DNA from: Desulfobulbaceae bacterium
Lineage (GTDB): Bacteria > Desulfobacterota > Desulfobulbia > Desulfobulbales > Desulfurivibrionaceae
Reading direction: 5' to 3'
DNA: 5,733 bases
Assembly (NCBI GenBank): GCA_003517965.1
Contig: DOZO01000045.1
Coordinates: forward strand, 106,992-112,724
In this document: positions 1-5,733 of the stretch, one piece after another
Numbering within the stretch: the first letter of the stretch is position 1
Layout of the letters: every line of letters starts with the position of its first letter
Position numbers and translations under genes: made by a program
The notes under the pieces: generated by a model
What the model saw: only the letters and a program-made list of their open reading frames with translations
Told to the model about the DNA's origin: nothing
The model's database searches: none

Positions 1-2
1 TC

Positions 3-47
3 CTCGCATCTGCGGCACTGCTGGACGCTTACCAAATAGGACAGTAA
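3..47 (+). CDS. Possible C-terminal tail of an upstream gene (partial)
   Basis: Reading from base 3, fourteen sense codons (LASAALLDAYQIGQ) end in a TAA at 45-47, 26 bp before the tsaE start. The composition looks like an ordinary protein C-terminus, and the short spacing would put the gene in one operon with tsaE. The piece is far too short to assign a family. The frame that continues into tsaE is also open from base 2, so I cannot exclude that this tail is a chance reading. Confidence 0.35.
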   Translation, partial: LASAALLDAYQIGQ

Positions 48-73
48 ATATTCTGAATTCTGAACAGTTTAAA

Positions 74-550
74 ATGCAAACAACCATCACCCTGCCAGAC
101 CTGCGAGCCACCCTTGCCTTGGGCCGCTATCTTGGAGAAACCGCCCGTCCTGGGGAAATCATCACCCTGGCCGGTTATCTTGGCGCTGGCAAAACCACGC
201 TCACCCAAGCCATCGGCCTGGGATTGCAGGTGCCGCAAACATGTTACATAACCAGCCCAACCTTTAGCCTTCTACACGAATATCCCGGGCGGCTGCCCCT
301 TTATCATCTTGATCTTTATCGGTTGAGTGAGGAAACGGAACTCGAGGATCTTGGCCTGATAGAATATCTCTACGGGACGGGACTTTCCGTGATTGAATGG
401 CCAGACCGGCTGGGCAGTCTTATGCCCGAAGAGAGGCTTCATATCGAGATGAGGATGCTAAACGAAACAGCCAGACTGGCGGAGATTACCGCCCATGGCA
501 AGGCGGGACAAAAAACAATCGCCAAGCTACAGGTCACTAACCTGAGATGA
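74..550 (+). CDS. tsaE: tRNA threonylcarbamoyladenosine biosynthesis ATPase TsaE
   Basis: TsaE (YjeE family) is the small cytoplasmic ATPase that works with TsaB and TsaD to place threonylcarbamoyl on A37 of ANN-decoding tRNAs (t6A). The 158-residue product has the usual family length and motif order: Walker A GYLGAGKTT at 34-42, the TSPTF switch-like motif at 60-64, HLDLYRL at 78-84 and the IEWPDR motif at 107-112. One oddity is tyrosine at position 35, where the family normally has an acidic residue (GDLGAGKTT). The ATG at 74 fits the family N-terminus, but no good Shine-Dalgarno sequence precedes it; an AGGA lies at 38-41, too far upstream. The frame stays open to the window edge. The TGA stop (548-550) directly abuts the stop of the convergent histidine kinase. 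The family assignment is firm. Confidence 0.95.
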   Translation: MQTTITLPDLRATLALGRYLGETARPGEIITLAGYLGAGKTTLTQAIGLGLQVPQTCYITSPTFSLLHEYPGRLPLYHLDLYRLSEETELEDLGLIEYLYGTGLSVIEWPDRLGSLMPEERLHIEMRMLNETARLAEITAHGKAGQKTIAKLQVTNLR

Positions 551-565
551 CTATGGCATCATCTC
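544..565. terminator. Inverted repeat at the convergent tsaE / kinase junction, weak bidirectional terminator candidate
   Basis: GAGATGA at 544-550 and TCATCTC at 559-565 form a perfect 7-bp inverted repeat around an 8-base loop. The tsaE stop lies in the left arm and the kinase stop (CTA, 551-553) in the loop, so the hairpin is formed mostly from coding sequence of the two genes. The stem holds only three G-C pairs and neither side has a strong T tract (only GTTTAAAA follows on the plus strand). It is at best a weak terminator, or a chance palindrome. Confidence 0.3.
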
Positions 566-2302
566 GTTTAAAATAGTAGCCAGCTTCGCCTTGACAATGG
601 GCTTGGTGAGGAAACCGTTCATCCCTGCCGCATAACAGGACAGTTCATCCTCTTTTCTGGCATGAGCCGTGAGTCCGACAATAGGCAACGGCTGTTGTAG
701 AGAACGCAGGCCGACATAGCCCTGGCGCAGAGCCGGGTCAGCTTCAAGCGCTCTAATTCGTCGGGTGGCCTCCATACCGTCCATATTGGGCATCTGCACA
801 TCCATCAACACAAGATCAAAACTCTGCTGCTGAAGATGCTCCAAGGCTTCGACCCCGTCGGAGGCCACCTCAACCTCGTAGCCCTGCCGAGTGATCAGAA
901 TGCAGGCCAAGCGCTGATTAACCACATTATCCTCAACCAGAAGAATCCTTCCTTCCCTGGTCTTATTTTCACCATCAACTGTCTTGTGTTCCGGCAAAGA
1001 GATGGTCTCCGTCGGGGCCGTTTCCAGGGAAATCACGAAATAAAAGGTGCTGCCCTTGCCTACCTCACTCTCCACCGCGAGCTGTCCGCCCATGAGTTCC
1101 ACAAGCTGAAGAGAGATAGCCAGCCCCAAGCCAGTACCCCCGTACTTTCTGGTGGTTGAACCGTCGGCTTGGGTAAACTTCTCAAAAATTGCGCCAACTC
1201 TGTCGGCGGGAATCCCTATGCCGCTGTCGCGCACGGAGAAACGACTGACAATCTGACCGGCAGCTTCACCCTCAAAAGCAACCTGAATATCAATCCCGCC
1301 CTGCTCAGTAAACTTCATGGCGTTGCCGGTAAGATTTATCAAGACCTGGCGCAACCGGTTACTATCCCCCATTGTTATTTTCGGGATCCGACTGTCAATA
1401 TTGCAGGAGACGACAACCCCCTTTGCCTTGGCAGGAATCTTGAACATAGCGGCCACATTGTCGACCACTTCGGCAAGAGCAAAGGGCTGGCGTTCAAGCT
1501 CAAGTTTGCCCGCTTCGATCTTGGCCAGATCGAGAATATCGTTGATCAGAGTAAGCAGGCTTGCCGCTGATTGAGAAATGGTTTTGGCATAATCAAGCTG
1601 CTCTTCGCTAAGGGAGGACTCGGACAGGAGTTCGCTAAAGCCGATAATGGCATTCATGGGGGTGCGCAATTCATGGCTCATATTGGCCAGGAACTCGCTC
1701 TTCAGCCGACTGATCTCCTCAAGCCGCACATTGGCCTCCCGCAACTCAGCGGTCTGCATGGCAATTTCGCTTTCCAGCGTCCGGGCATACTCTTTTTCCC
1801 GATCCTGATTGATCTGGTACTGACGGTAATTGTCCTCGATCAGCTTGTCATGCTGCTGCTGCAGGATATTGATCTGCCGAATTACCTGTTCATGATCGGC
1901 GACAAGTATCTCCCGTTCCCGTCTGAACAGAGCAAGATCAATGGTATTTTGCAACAGGGAAGTAAATACAGAATCTGGCCGCCCGTTATCTGCCTGAGCC
2001 GCAACACAGGAAACAATCAGCGTCGCTGGCAGCTTGGCAAGATATAGCGCCTGAGCAAAGGCATTACTCTCTGTTTTGCCGGCCACGAAACCAGATGCCG
2101 ATTTGGCCTCACGAACCAACCGTTCCCGCTCAAGTGCGGCAAGCTCCAGAGGCCGGGGCCCATCAAACAGGACACCAGCCTCACTCACCAAAAGCGTCGA
2201 TGCCTCTGGCAACAAGACGTCAAAAATCGCCAGGAAACTTTGCAGTTCCTCGTCGACGTCGATCAAGTCTTCGAATATGTCATCAAAAGTGGGATCGGTC
2301 AT
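551..2302 (-). CDS. Soluble hybrid sensor histidine kinase with C-terminal receiver domain
   Basis: This 583-residue kinase has no signal peptide or membrane segment, so it should sense in the cytoplasm or be driven by a partner. Residues 1-130 are an N-terminal region I cannot assign (possibly GAF-like). Residues 130-205 are rich in Q, E and R and look like a coiled-coil linker. The HisKA domain has its phospho-acceptor H210 in NMSHELRTP. The HATPase domain shows the N box (N323, N327), G1 box (DSGIGIP, 359-365), F box (F373, F376) and G2 box (GGTGLGLAI, 388-396). A receiver domain (451-570) has E457/D458, phospho-acceptor D501, T545 and K567-P568, all intact. The D501-T545 spacing is about ten residues longer than usual. 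There is no Hpt domain; a separate Hpt gene lies upstream in the same operon. The ATG is 7 bp after the HDOD stop, and GAG in that gene's last codon may help ribosome binding. The input signal is unknown. Confidence 0.93.
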   Translation of the reverse strand: MTDPTFDDIFEDLIDVDEELQSFLAIFDVLLPEASTLLVSEAGVLFDGPRPLELAALERERLVREAKSASGFVAGKTESNAFAQALYLAKLPATLIVSCVAAQADNGRPDSVFTSLLQNTIDLALFRREREILVADHEQVIRQINILQQQHDKLIEDNYRQYQINQDREKEYARTLESEIAMQTAELREANVRLEEISRLKSEFLANMSHELRTPMNAIIGFSELLSESSLSEEQLDYAKTISQSAASLLTLINDILDLAKIEAGKLELERQPFALAEVVDNVAAMFKIPAKAKGVVVSCNIDSRIPKITMGDSNRLRQVLINLTGNAMKFTEQGGIDIQVAFEGEAAGQIVSRFSVRDSGIGIPADRVGAIFEKFTQADGSTTRKYGGTGLGLAISLQLVELMGGQLAVESEVGKGSTFYFVISLETAPTETISLPEHKTVDGENKTREGRILLVEDNVVNQRLACILITRQGYEVEVASDGVEALEHLQQQSFDLVLMDVQMPNMDGMEATRRIRALEADPALRQGYVGLRSLQQPLPIVGLTAHARKEDELSCYAAGMNGFLTKPIVKAKLATILNEMMP

Positions 2303-2309
2303 TAGCGTC

Positions 2310-3152
2310 TTACTCGTCTGATTCGTACAGTTCTTTAGCCTTAGCCATCTCTCCAGGCAAATCCCTGATGATAATCTTGTAATCTGCCATCCTTTCCTTC
2401 ACATGCGCCGCCAATTCAAGCGGCAGTTTTTCAAGAGGACCAGGAATGGCCCAGTATTGCATCTTCCCTGCCATAAATTCAGCCAGTTGCAAAATACTTC
2501 CTGGGCTGGAAACAGATTTTATCTGCCGGGAGAGATGATGCGCCTTGATGGCGCTGAGTACTTCCAAAGGCAAGCCCCAATCCTTGACCAGAAGATAACC
2601 AACTTCTGCATGATCGGCGCCAATAGCATTGCGCTCACACTCGATCAGGGTACCCTGCTCCTCCCTGAAGGCCTTACAGGCTACGCGCAGCTGCTCCCCA
2701 ACCACCTGGTTTTCGACAATAAGTCCGATATCATGGATGATACCGGCCAGGAAAATATCCTCGCTATCCTTGCCAAAAATACGCTTGGCAATCATGCCCG
2801 AGAGAATGGCCACAGTAGCAGAATGCAACCAAAGTTTCTGGGCTGAGAAATCAACATCGTCACCCTTAAACATCTCGCGCAGGGATTCAACCGCAACAAG
2901 ATTACGGAGCTGCGTCATACCTGTAAACACTACAGCTTTGGAGATAGTGCCAACCTTTTGGGACAGGCCGAAAAAAGGGCTGTTGACCAGACGCAACAAC
3001 CGGGTAACCAGAACTGGATCGAGCTTGATGATCTCCTCAAAATCATGCATGGTGCTGCGATCGTCATTGACCAATTGGGTCACCTTGATCGCTACATGTG
3101 GGAGAGTTTTAAGTTCGGTAAATTTTCTCAGTATATCTTTGGCGCTGGGCAT
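2310..3152 (-). CDS. HDOD domain signalling protein
   Basis: The product (280 residues from the ATG at 3152) is an HDOD (HD-related output domain) protein, a family tied to bacterial signal transduction and usually without proven enzyme activity. An N-terminal helical part carries the family pattern LVNSPFFG (56-63) and the region after it. The HD-like core follows: H110, H140-D141 in GIIHDIG, H181 in DHAEVGYLL, H205-H206 and E225 in LAEFMA. This matches the ligand series of active HD phosphohydrolases except that the last aspartate appears as glutamate. An in-frame TTG at 3158 is an alternative start giving two more residues; I prefer the ATG because a weak GAG element lies 9 bases before it. 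A stop codon at 3168-3170 limits any further extension. The gene follows hpt by 56 bp and precedes the kinase by 7 bp, so it probably acts in the same pathway, as output or modulator. Its effector is unknown. Confidence 0.9.
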   Translation of the reverse strand: MPSAKDILRKFTELKTLPHVAIKVTQLVNDDRSTMHDFEEIIKLDPVLVTRLLRLVNSPFFGLSQKVGTISKAVVFTGMTQLRNLVAVESLREMFKGDDVDFSAQKLWLHSATVAILSGMIAKRIFGKDSEDIFLAGIIHDIGLIVENQVVGEQLRVACKAFREEQGTLIECERNAIGADHAEVGYLLVKDWGLPLEVLSAIKAHHLSRQIKSVSSPGSILQLAEFMAGKMQYWAIPGPLEKLPLELAAHVKERMADYKIIIRDLPGEMAKAKELYESDE

Positions 3153-3208
3153 GATCAAATACTCAAGCTAAGGGGATAGAACAGCATGGGACTTGCTTCC
3201 TCAAACAT

Positions 3209-3535
3209 TCAGTGCAGACCCTGAAATTCCTTGAGCAGTACTGTCAGTTGGGCCACAAGCCCTCCTGCCTGGGAAAGGTCTCTGCTCCGACCATTTTTCT
3301 CCAGTTCATGCGCGATTCTACGCACGCTTTCCACCCCAAGACTGGCAGAAGCGCCCTTGATACTGTGTGCGGCGTCTGCTACCGCCACGGCGTCTTCTGC
3401 GGCAAGGCCGATATTGATCTGCGCCAGATCAGAGGCGGCAGAATCATGAAACAGCACCAGAAGCTCCGCCAGCATCTCTTCATCATCCCCAGACTGCTCC
3501 AAGGCAAAATTTCTATCCCAATCAAGGTCTGCCAT
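3209..3535 (-). CDS. Single-domain Hpt (histidine phosphotransfer) protein
   Basis: This 108-residue protein is essentially one Hpt domain, the helical-bundle carrier that shuttles phosphate between receiver domains in multistep phosphorelays. The phospho-acceptor is H57 in AHSIKGASASLG (56-67), matching the family core H-x-x-K-G. An acidic N-terminal stretch (MADLDWDRNFALEQ) and the segment MLAELLVLF fit the first helices of known Hpt domains. There is no kinase or receiver domain and no membrane segment. The ATG at 3535 has a good Shine-Dalgarno sequence (AAGGA, 6 bases upstream). It is the first gene of a minus-strand group with the HDOD protein and a hybrid kinase that lacks its own Hpt, so that kinase's receiver is the obvious donor. 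The acceptor receiver is not in the window. The family call is firm; the partner is inferred from position. Confidence 0.92.
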   Translation of the reverse strand: MADLDWDRNFALEQSGDDEEMLAELLVLFHDSAASDLAQINIGLAAEDAVAVADAAHSIKGASASLGVESVRRIAHELEKNGRSRDLSQAGGLVAQLTVLLKEFQGLH

Positions 3536-3574
3536 CTCTGTTCCTTATTTTGATTTTAACCGTTGCCACAGCCC

Positions 3575-3629
3575 GCAAGAAAATATAGATAAAGACAAAA
3601 GGCTCAAGAAGCAAGACGTTTTTTCTTGC
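3575..3629. repeat. 9-bp inverted repeat with competing inner arms
   Basis: GCAAGAAAA at 3575-3583 is perfectly inverted as TTTTCTTGC at 3621-3629, separated by 37 bases. A third related arm (GCAAGA, 3611-3616) and a fourth (CAAGAA, 3605-3610) lie between them. In the minus-strand transcript the arm 3621-3629 can pair with any one of the other three, but only one at a time, which is the geometry of an attenuator-like switch. The 9-bp pairing is A-T rich. Whether it has any function is not known. Confidence 0.45.
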
Positions 3630-3631
3630 CC
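3591..3631 (-). terminator. Candidate weak intrinsic terminator or attenuator after tsaC
   Basis: Just after the tsaC stop, the minus strand can fold GCAAGA (3624-3629) onto TCTTGC (3611-3616), or CAAGAA (3623-3628) onto TTCTTG (3605-3610) with two flanking G-C pairs. The second fold is followed at once by the T-rich run TTTTGTCTTT (3591-3600), as in an intrinsic terminator. The stems are short and the T run is interrupted, so termination may be partial and some purD-purE-tsaC transcripts may read into hpt. Confidence 0.35.
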
Positions 3632-4252
3632 CTATGCTCCAGTCAGCACCGTCTCTATTTCAGCAAAAGGAACAACTCCGGCCCTGAGCAAGCAGACCTT
3701 GCCATCCTGACAACCCAGGAGGGTAGAGCCCTGGCCGCCTGGCGTTTCTCCGCCATCAAGAACGAAGTCCACCTCCAGACCCAACTGCTCACGCACCTCG
3801 CTGGCCGTCACTGCCGGCTTGTACCCGGAAAGATTAGCACTGGTCGCGGTTATTGGCTGACCAAAGGTACTGACAAGTTGCCGGGCCACGGGATGGGACG
3901 AAACCCTGACCCCAATAGTGCCCCGGCATCCAGTAAGCATTTCCGACAATGAGGCAGCTCCGGGAAAAACCAGGGTCAAGGGACCGGGCCAAAACCTCTG
4001 CATGAGCAGAGGGAAAGGGGGAGGAATTTCCGCAACCAGACTTACAAGCTGGGAGGGATTGTCAATAATCAGCAAAACCGGCTTGTCGACAGAGCGTCTT
4101 TTCAAGGCGAAAAGAGAGGAGAGAGCCGCTTGGTTGAAAGGATCAACCGCCAGCCCGTAATATGTTTCCGTGGGAAAAGCGACAACCCCGCCGGACCTGA
4201 GCACCGCGCAGGCATGGGCTAAAGCCTCATCTGTCAAGGTTGGGCCGGTCAC
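3632..4252 (-). CDS. tsaC: L-threonylcarbamoyladenylate synthase (YrdC/TsaC type)
   Basis: This enzyme condenses L-threonine, bicarbonate and ATP to threonylcarbamoyl-AMP, the first step of t6A formation on tRNA A37. The 206-residue product is a single YrdC domain without the Sua5 C-terminal extension. Visible family motifs are PTETYYGL (27-34), KRR (51-53) with K57-P58, FWPGPLTLV (87-95), VRV (115-117), TSANLSG (137-143) and GSTLLG (175-180), all in the expected order around the nucleotide-binding cleft. The start is GTG at 4252; its GTG overlaps the purE TGA in the four bases GTGA (4249-4252), which strongly supports this start and implies translational coupling. No upstream ATG is available without running further into purE. 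YciO paralogues share the fold, but the single copy next to housekeeping genes and the intact motifs favour TsaC. Confidence 0.92.
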   Translation of the reverse strand: MTGPTLTDEALAHACAVLRSGGVVAFPTETYYGLAVDPFNQAALSSLFALKRRSVDKPVLLIIDNPSQLVSLVAEIPPPFPLLMQRFWPGPLTLVFPGAASLSEMLTGCRGTIGVRVSSHPVARQLVSTFGQPITATSANLSGYKPAVTASEVREQLGLEVDFVLDGGETPGGQGSTLLGCQDGKVCLLRAGVVPFAEIETVLTGA

Positions 4253-4734
4253 AGGTTCCCGACTATGTGCGCCTTTTCCTCGACCTCGCGAGCCATCTCT
4301 TCTTTAAAGGCGACAAGCCTTGCCGCCAGTTGTGCATCGGCAAGGGCCAGAATCTGCACCGCAAGAATGGCGGCATTTTTCGCCCCGGCCTTGCCGATGC
4401 CCATGGTGGCCACCGGCACCCCCGGCGGCATCTGCACCGTGGAAAGCAACGCATCAAGACCATTTAAGGAGGAGGAATCCACCGGCACCCCGATAACGGG
4501 CAGGATGGTATGCGCTGCAAGAACCCCGGCCAGATGGGCTGCCATCCCGGCTGCGGCAATGATTATTTTCAGGCCACGATCCTTGGCGCTGCTTGCATAT
4601 TCCATGGCCCGCGCCGGGCTACGATGGGCCGAGGCCACGGTTATTTCGCAAGGAATATCCATCTTCTTTAAAAAATCCAGACAACCCTGCATAACCGGCA
4701 GATCCGAATCACTGCCCATGACAATGCCGATCAT
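4249..4734 (-). CDS. purE: N5-carboxyaminoimidazole ribonucleotide mutase PurE
   Basis: PurE moves the carboxyl group of N5-CAIR to carbon 4 to give CAIR in de novo purine synthesis; the N5-CAIR is normally made by PurK, which is not in this window. The 161-residue length is typical of bacterial class I PurE. Conserved elements are GSDSD (7-11) for phosphate binding, SAHRSP (35-40) with the catalytic histidine H37, AAGMAAHLAG (61-70), the NGLDALLSTVQMP block (91-103) and GKAGAKNAA (114-122). The ATG at 4734 has a strong Shine-Dalgarno AAAGGAGA, located within the last codons of purD, 8 bases upstream. It is 3 bp downstream of purD and overlaps tsaC by four bases. Class II PurE (direct AIR carboxylase) is less likely from these motifs, but the presence of purK elsewhere would settle it. 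Confidence 0.97.
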   Translation of the reverse strand: MIGIVMGSDSDLPVMQGCLDFLKKMDIPCEITVASAHRSPARAMEYASSAKDRGLKIIIAAAGMAAHLAGVLAAHTILPVIGVPVDSSSLNGLDALLSTVQMPPGVPVATMGIGKAGAKNAAILAVQILALADAQLAARLVAFKEEMAREVEEKAHIVGNL

Positions 4735-4737
4735 AGC

Positions 4738-5733
4738 TCACTCTCCTTTTCTATCTAAGGCCTTGCGGCCAATATCCTTACGATAGTAACAACCCTCCCA
4801 GCTGATCTCTGCCGTAGCCTGGTAAGCCTTGGCAATGGCCTCCTGCACCGTATCACCGATAGCAGTTACTCCCAGAACCCGCCCGCCATTGGTGACCACA
4901 GCATCTCCCTGCAAGACTGTCCCTGCGTGAAAGACCACCACATCCTGATGCTGTCCCGCCTTGGCAAGTCCTTCAATGGCCTTGCCATTTTCATACTTCC
5001 CTGGATAGCCCCCGGCCGCCATGACCACACAGACTGTGGGCCGCGGATCGATTTCCAGGGAGATCTCCGCCAGGCGGCCATCAACCACCGCCTCCATGAT
5101 ATCCAGCAGATCGGTTTTAAGCCGCATGAGCAGAGGCTGGGCCTCAGGGTCGCCAAAGCGGCAATTAAACTCCAGCACCTTGATTACCCCCTGGTCAATC
5201 ATCAGGCCCGCGTAGAGCACGCCCTTGTACGGACAGCCTTCCGCCGCCAGGGCCTTGACCGTAGGCAGCATCACCGTTTCCATCACCTGCCGGTGCAGGG
5301 CTTCGGTCACCACCGGGGCCGGTGAATAAGCGCCCATGCCGCCGGTATTCGGGCCCTTATCTCCATCAAAAATCGCCTTGTGATCCTGGGAAGTGGGCAG
5401 GGGCAGCACCGTCTCGCCATCGGTGAAGGCCAGAAAAGAGGCCTCCTCCCCCCGGAGAAATTCCTCGACCACTACCCGGCTGCCTGCCTCGCCAAAGGCC
5501 TTCTCCTTCATAAACAGATCCACCGCCGCCCTGGCCTCGTCAAGAGTCTGGGCCACCACCACGCCCTTACCTGCAGCCAGGCCGTCGGTCTTGACCACCA
5601 GCGGCGCGGCCTGCGTGTCAATATAGCGAAGGGCCTCCTCCCGGTCCGTAAAGGTCGCGTAAAAAGCAGAGGGGATATGATATTTTTTCAGCAGACCCTT
5701 CATGAAGACCTTGCTGCCTTCAAGGGTGGCGGC
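4738..5733 (-). CDS. purD: Phosphoribosylamine-glycine ligase PurD (N-terminus outside window)
   Basis: PurD (GAR synthetase) joins phosphoribosylamine and glycine with ATP, the second step of IMP synthesis. The visible 331 residues run to the window edge without a start; an in-frame ATG at 5703 is internal, because the ten codons before it (AATLEGSKVF) match the conserved LEGSK segment of the family. About the first hundred residues are therefore missing by comparison with the usual 420-430. Counting from the first visible codon, motifs are the ATP-grasp loop VKTDGLAAGKGVVVA (47-61), GPNTGGMGAYSP (127-138), the metal-binding EFNCRFGDPE (188-197), GGYPGKY (241-247) and the C-terminal NGGRVLGVTA (282-291). 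No frameshift or damaged motif is seen. The TGA stop (4738-4740) lies 3 bp before purE. Confidence 0.96.
   Translation of the reverse strand, partial: AATLEGSKVFMKGLLKKYHIPSAFYATFTDREEALRYIDTQAAPLVVKTDGLAAGKGVVVAQTLDEARAAVDLFMKEKAFGEAGSRVVVEEFLRGEEASFLAFTDGETVLPLPTSQDHKAIFDGDKGPNTGGMGAYSPAPVVTEALHRQVMETVMLPTVKALAAEGCPYKGVLYAGLMIDQGVIKVLEFNCRFGDPEAQPLLMRLKTDLLDIMEAVVDGRLAEISLEIDPRPTVCVVMAAGGYPGKYENGKAIEGLAKAGQHQDVVVFHAGTVLQGDAVVTNGGRVLGVTAIGDTVQEAIAKAYQATAEISWEGCYYRKDIGRKALDRKGE

Larger units (their letters stand above)
3536..3631 (-). promoter_or_regulatory. tsaC-hpt intergenic region: hpt leader with possible promoter
   Basis: This 96-bp gap is the longest non-coding stretch between the minus-strand genes and the natural place for a promoter of the hpt-HDOD-kinase group. 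On the minus strand, TAAAAT (3553-3558) and TATATT (3582-3587) each match the sigma-70 -10 consensus at five of six positions, but neither has a convincing -35 box at 16-18 bases. If TAAAAT is used, the 5' leader would be only about ten bases. The Shine-Dalgarno AAGGA lies at 3542-3546. The upstream half contains the inverted repeats described separately. Promoter choice is uncertain. Confidence 0.3.

Noticed and set aside
836..2047. Three successive plus-strand open frames in one phase opposite the kinase gene
   Set aside because: They are antisense to a well-supported kinase, show no family motif or ribosome binding site, and are explained by the codon bias of the sense gene.
2629..3171. 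180-residue plus-strand open frame opposite the HDOD gene
   Set aside because: Its translation is rich in S, R and T with no recognisable domain, while the opposite strand encodes a clear HDOD protein.
3153..3208. Separate promoter or small gene between hpt and the HDOD gene
   Set aside because: The 56-bp gap has no convincing -35/-10 pair, and I see no small open frame in it that I could support.
551..3535. Signalling block as a recently acquired island
   Set aside because: No integrase, transposase, tRNA, flanking repeats or obvious compositional shift is visible around it.
4265..4786. 173-residue plus-strand open frame opposite purE
   Set aside because: It is low-complexity (A, S, R) antisense reading of the conserved purE gene and extends into the purD end; no motif supports it.
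4738..5703. Treating the ATG at 5703 as the true purD start
   Set aside because: The ten codons before it encode the conserved LEGSK segment, so the gene continues past the window edge.

Overview
This window reads as ordinary bacterial chromosome: moderately GC-rich, tightly packed, with no insertion sequence, tRNA, rRNA, CRISPR array or phage gene that I can see. The gene mix (purine genes joined to a tRNA-modification gene, next to a soluble hybrid histidine kinase, an HDOD protein and an Hpt protein) would fit a delta-proteobacterial lineage such as Desulfobulbales (Desulfobacterota). That placement is an inference from general resemblance only; no sequence search was possible.

Layout. 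At the left edge are the last few codons of what may be an upstream plus-strand gene (3-47), then tsaE on the plus strand (74-550). Everything else is on the minus strand and reads right to left. First comes a housekeeping block: purD (cut by the right edge, 4738-5733), purE (4249-4734) and tsaC (3632-4252). purD and purE are 3 bp apart, and purE and tsaC share a 4-base GTGA stop/start overlap. After a 96-bp gap that holds competing inverted repeats and the hpt leader comes a signalling block: a single-domain Hpt phosphotransfer protein (3209-3535), an HDOD protein (2310-3152) and a soluble hybrid histidine kinase (551-2302). The kinase stop codon directly abuts the tsaE stop codon, so the two convergent genes have no spacer between them.

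How the genes work together. PurD and PurE catalyse two steps of de novo IMP synthesis. TsaC makes the threonylcarbamoyl-AMP intermediate, and TsaE is the ATPase that supports its transfer to tRNA A37 as t6A. Both t6A genes therefore lie in this window, on opposite strands on either side of the signalling block. In that block the kinase carries its own receiver domain but no Hpt, while the Hpt is a separate small gene in the same operon. A His-Asp-His relay (kinase H210 to receiver D501 to Hpt H57) is the natural reading. No terminal response regulator is visible; the HDOD protein, or a regulator outside the window, would have to be the output.

I see no strong evidence for a wholly new system. 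The most interesting items are the Hpt-HDOD-hybrid kinase operon with an unassigned N-terminal kinase domain, the abutting convergent stops inside an inverted repeat, and the mutually exclusive hairpins between tsaC and hpt.
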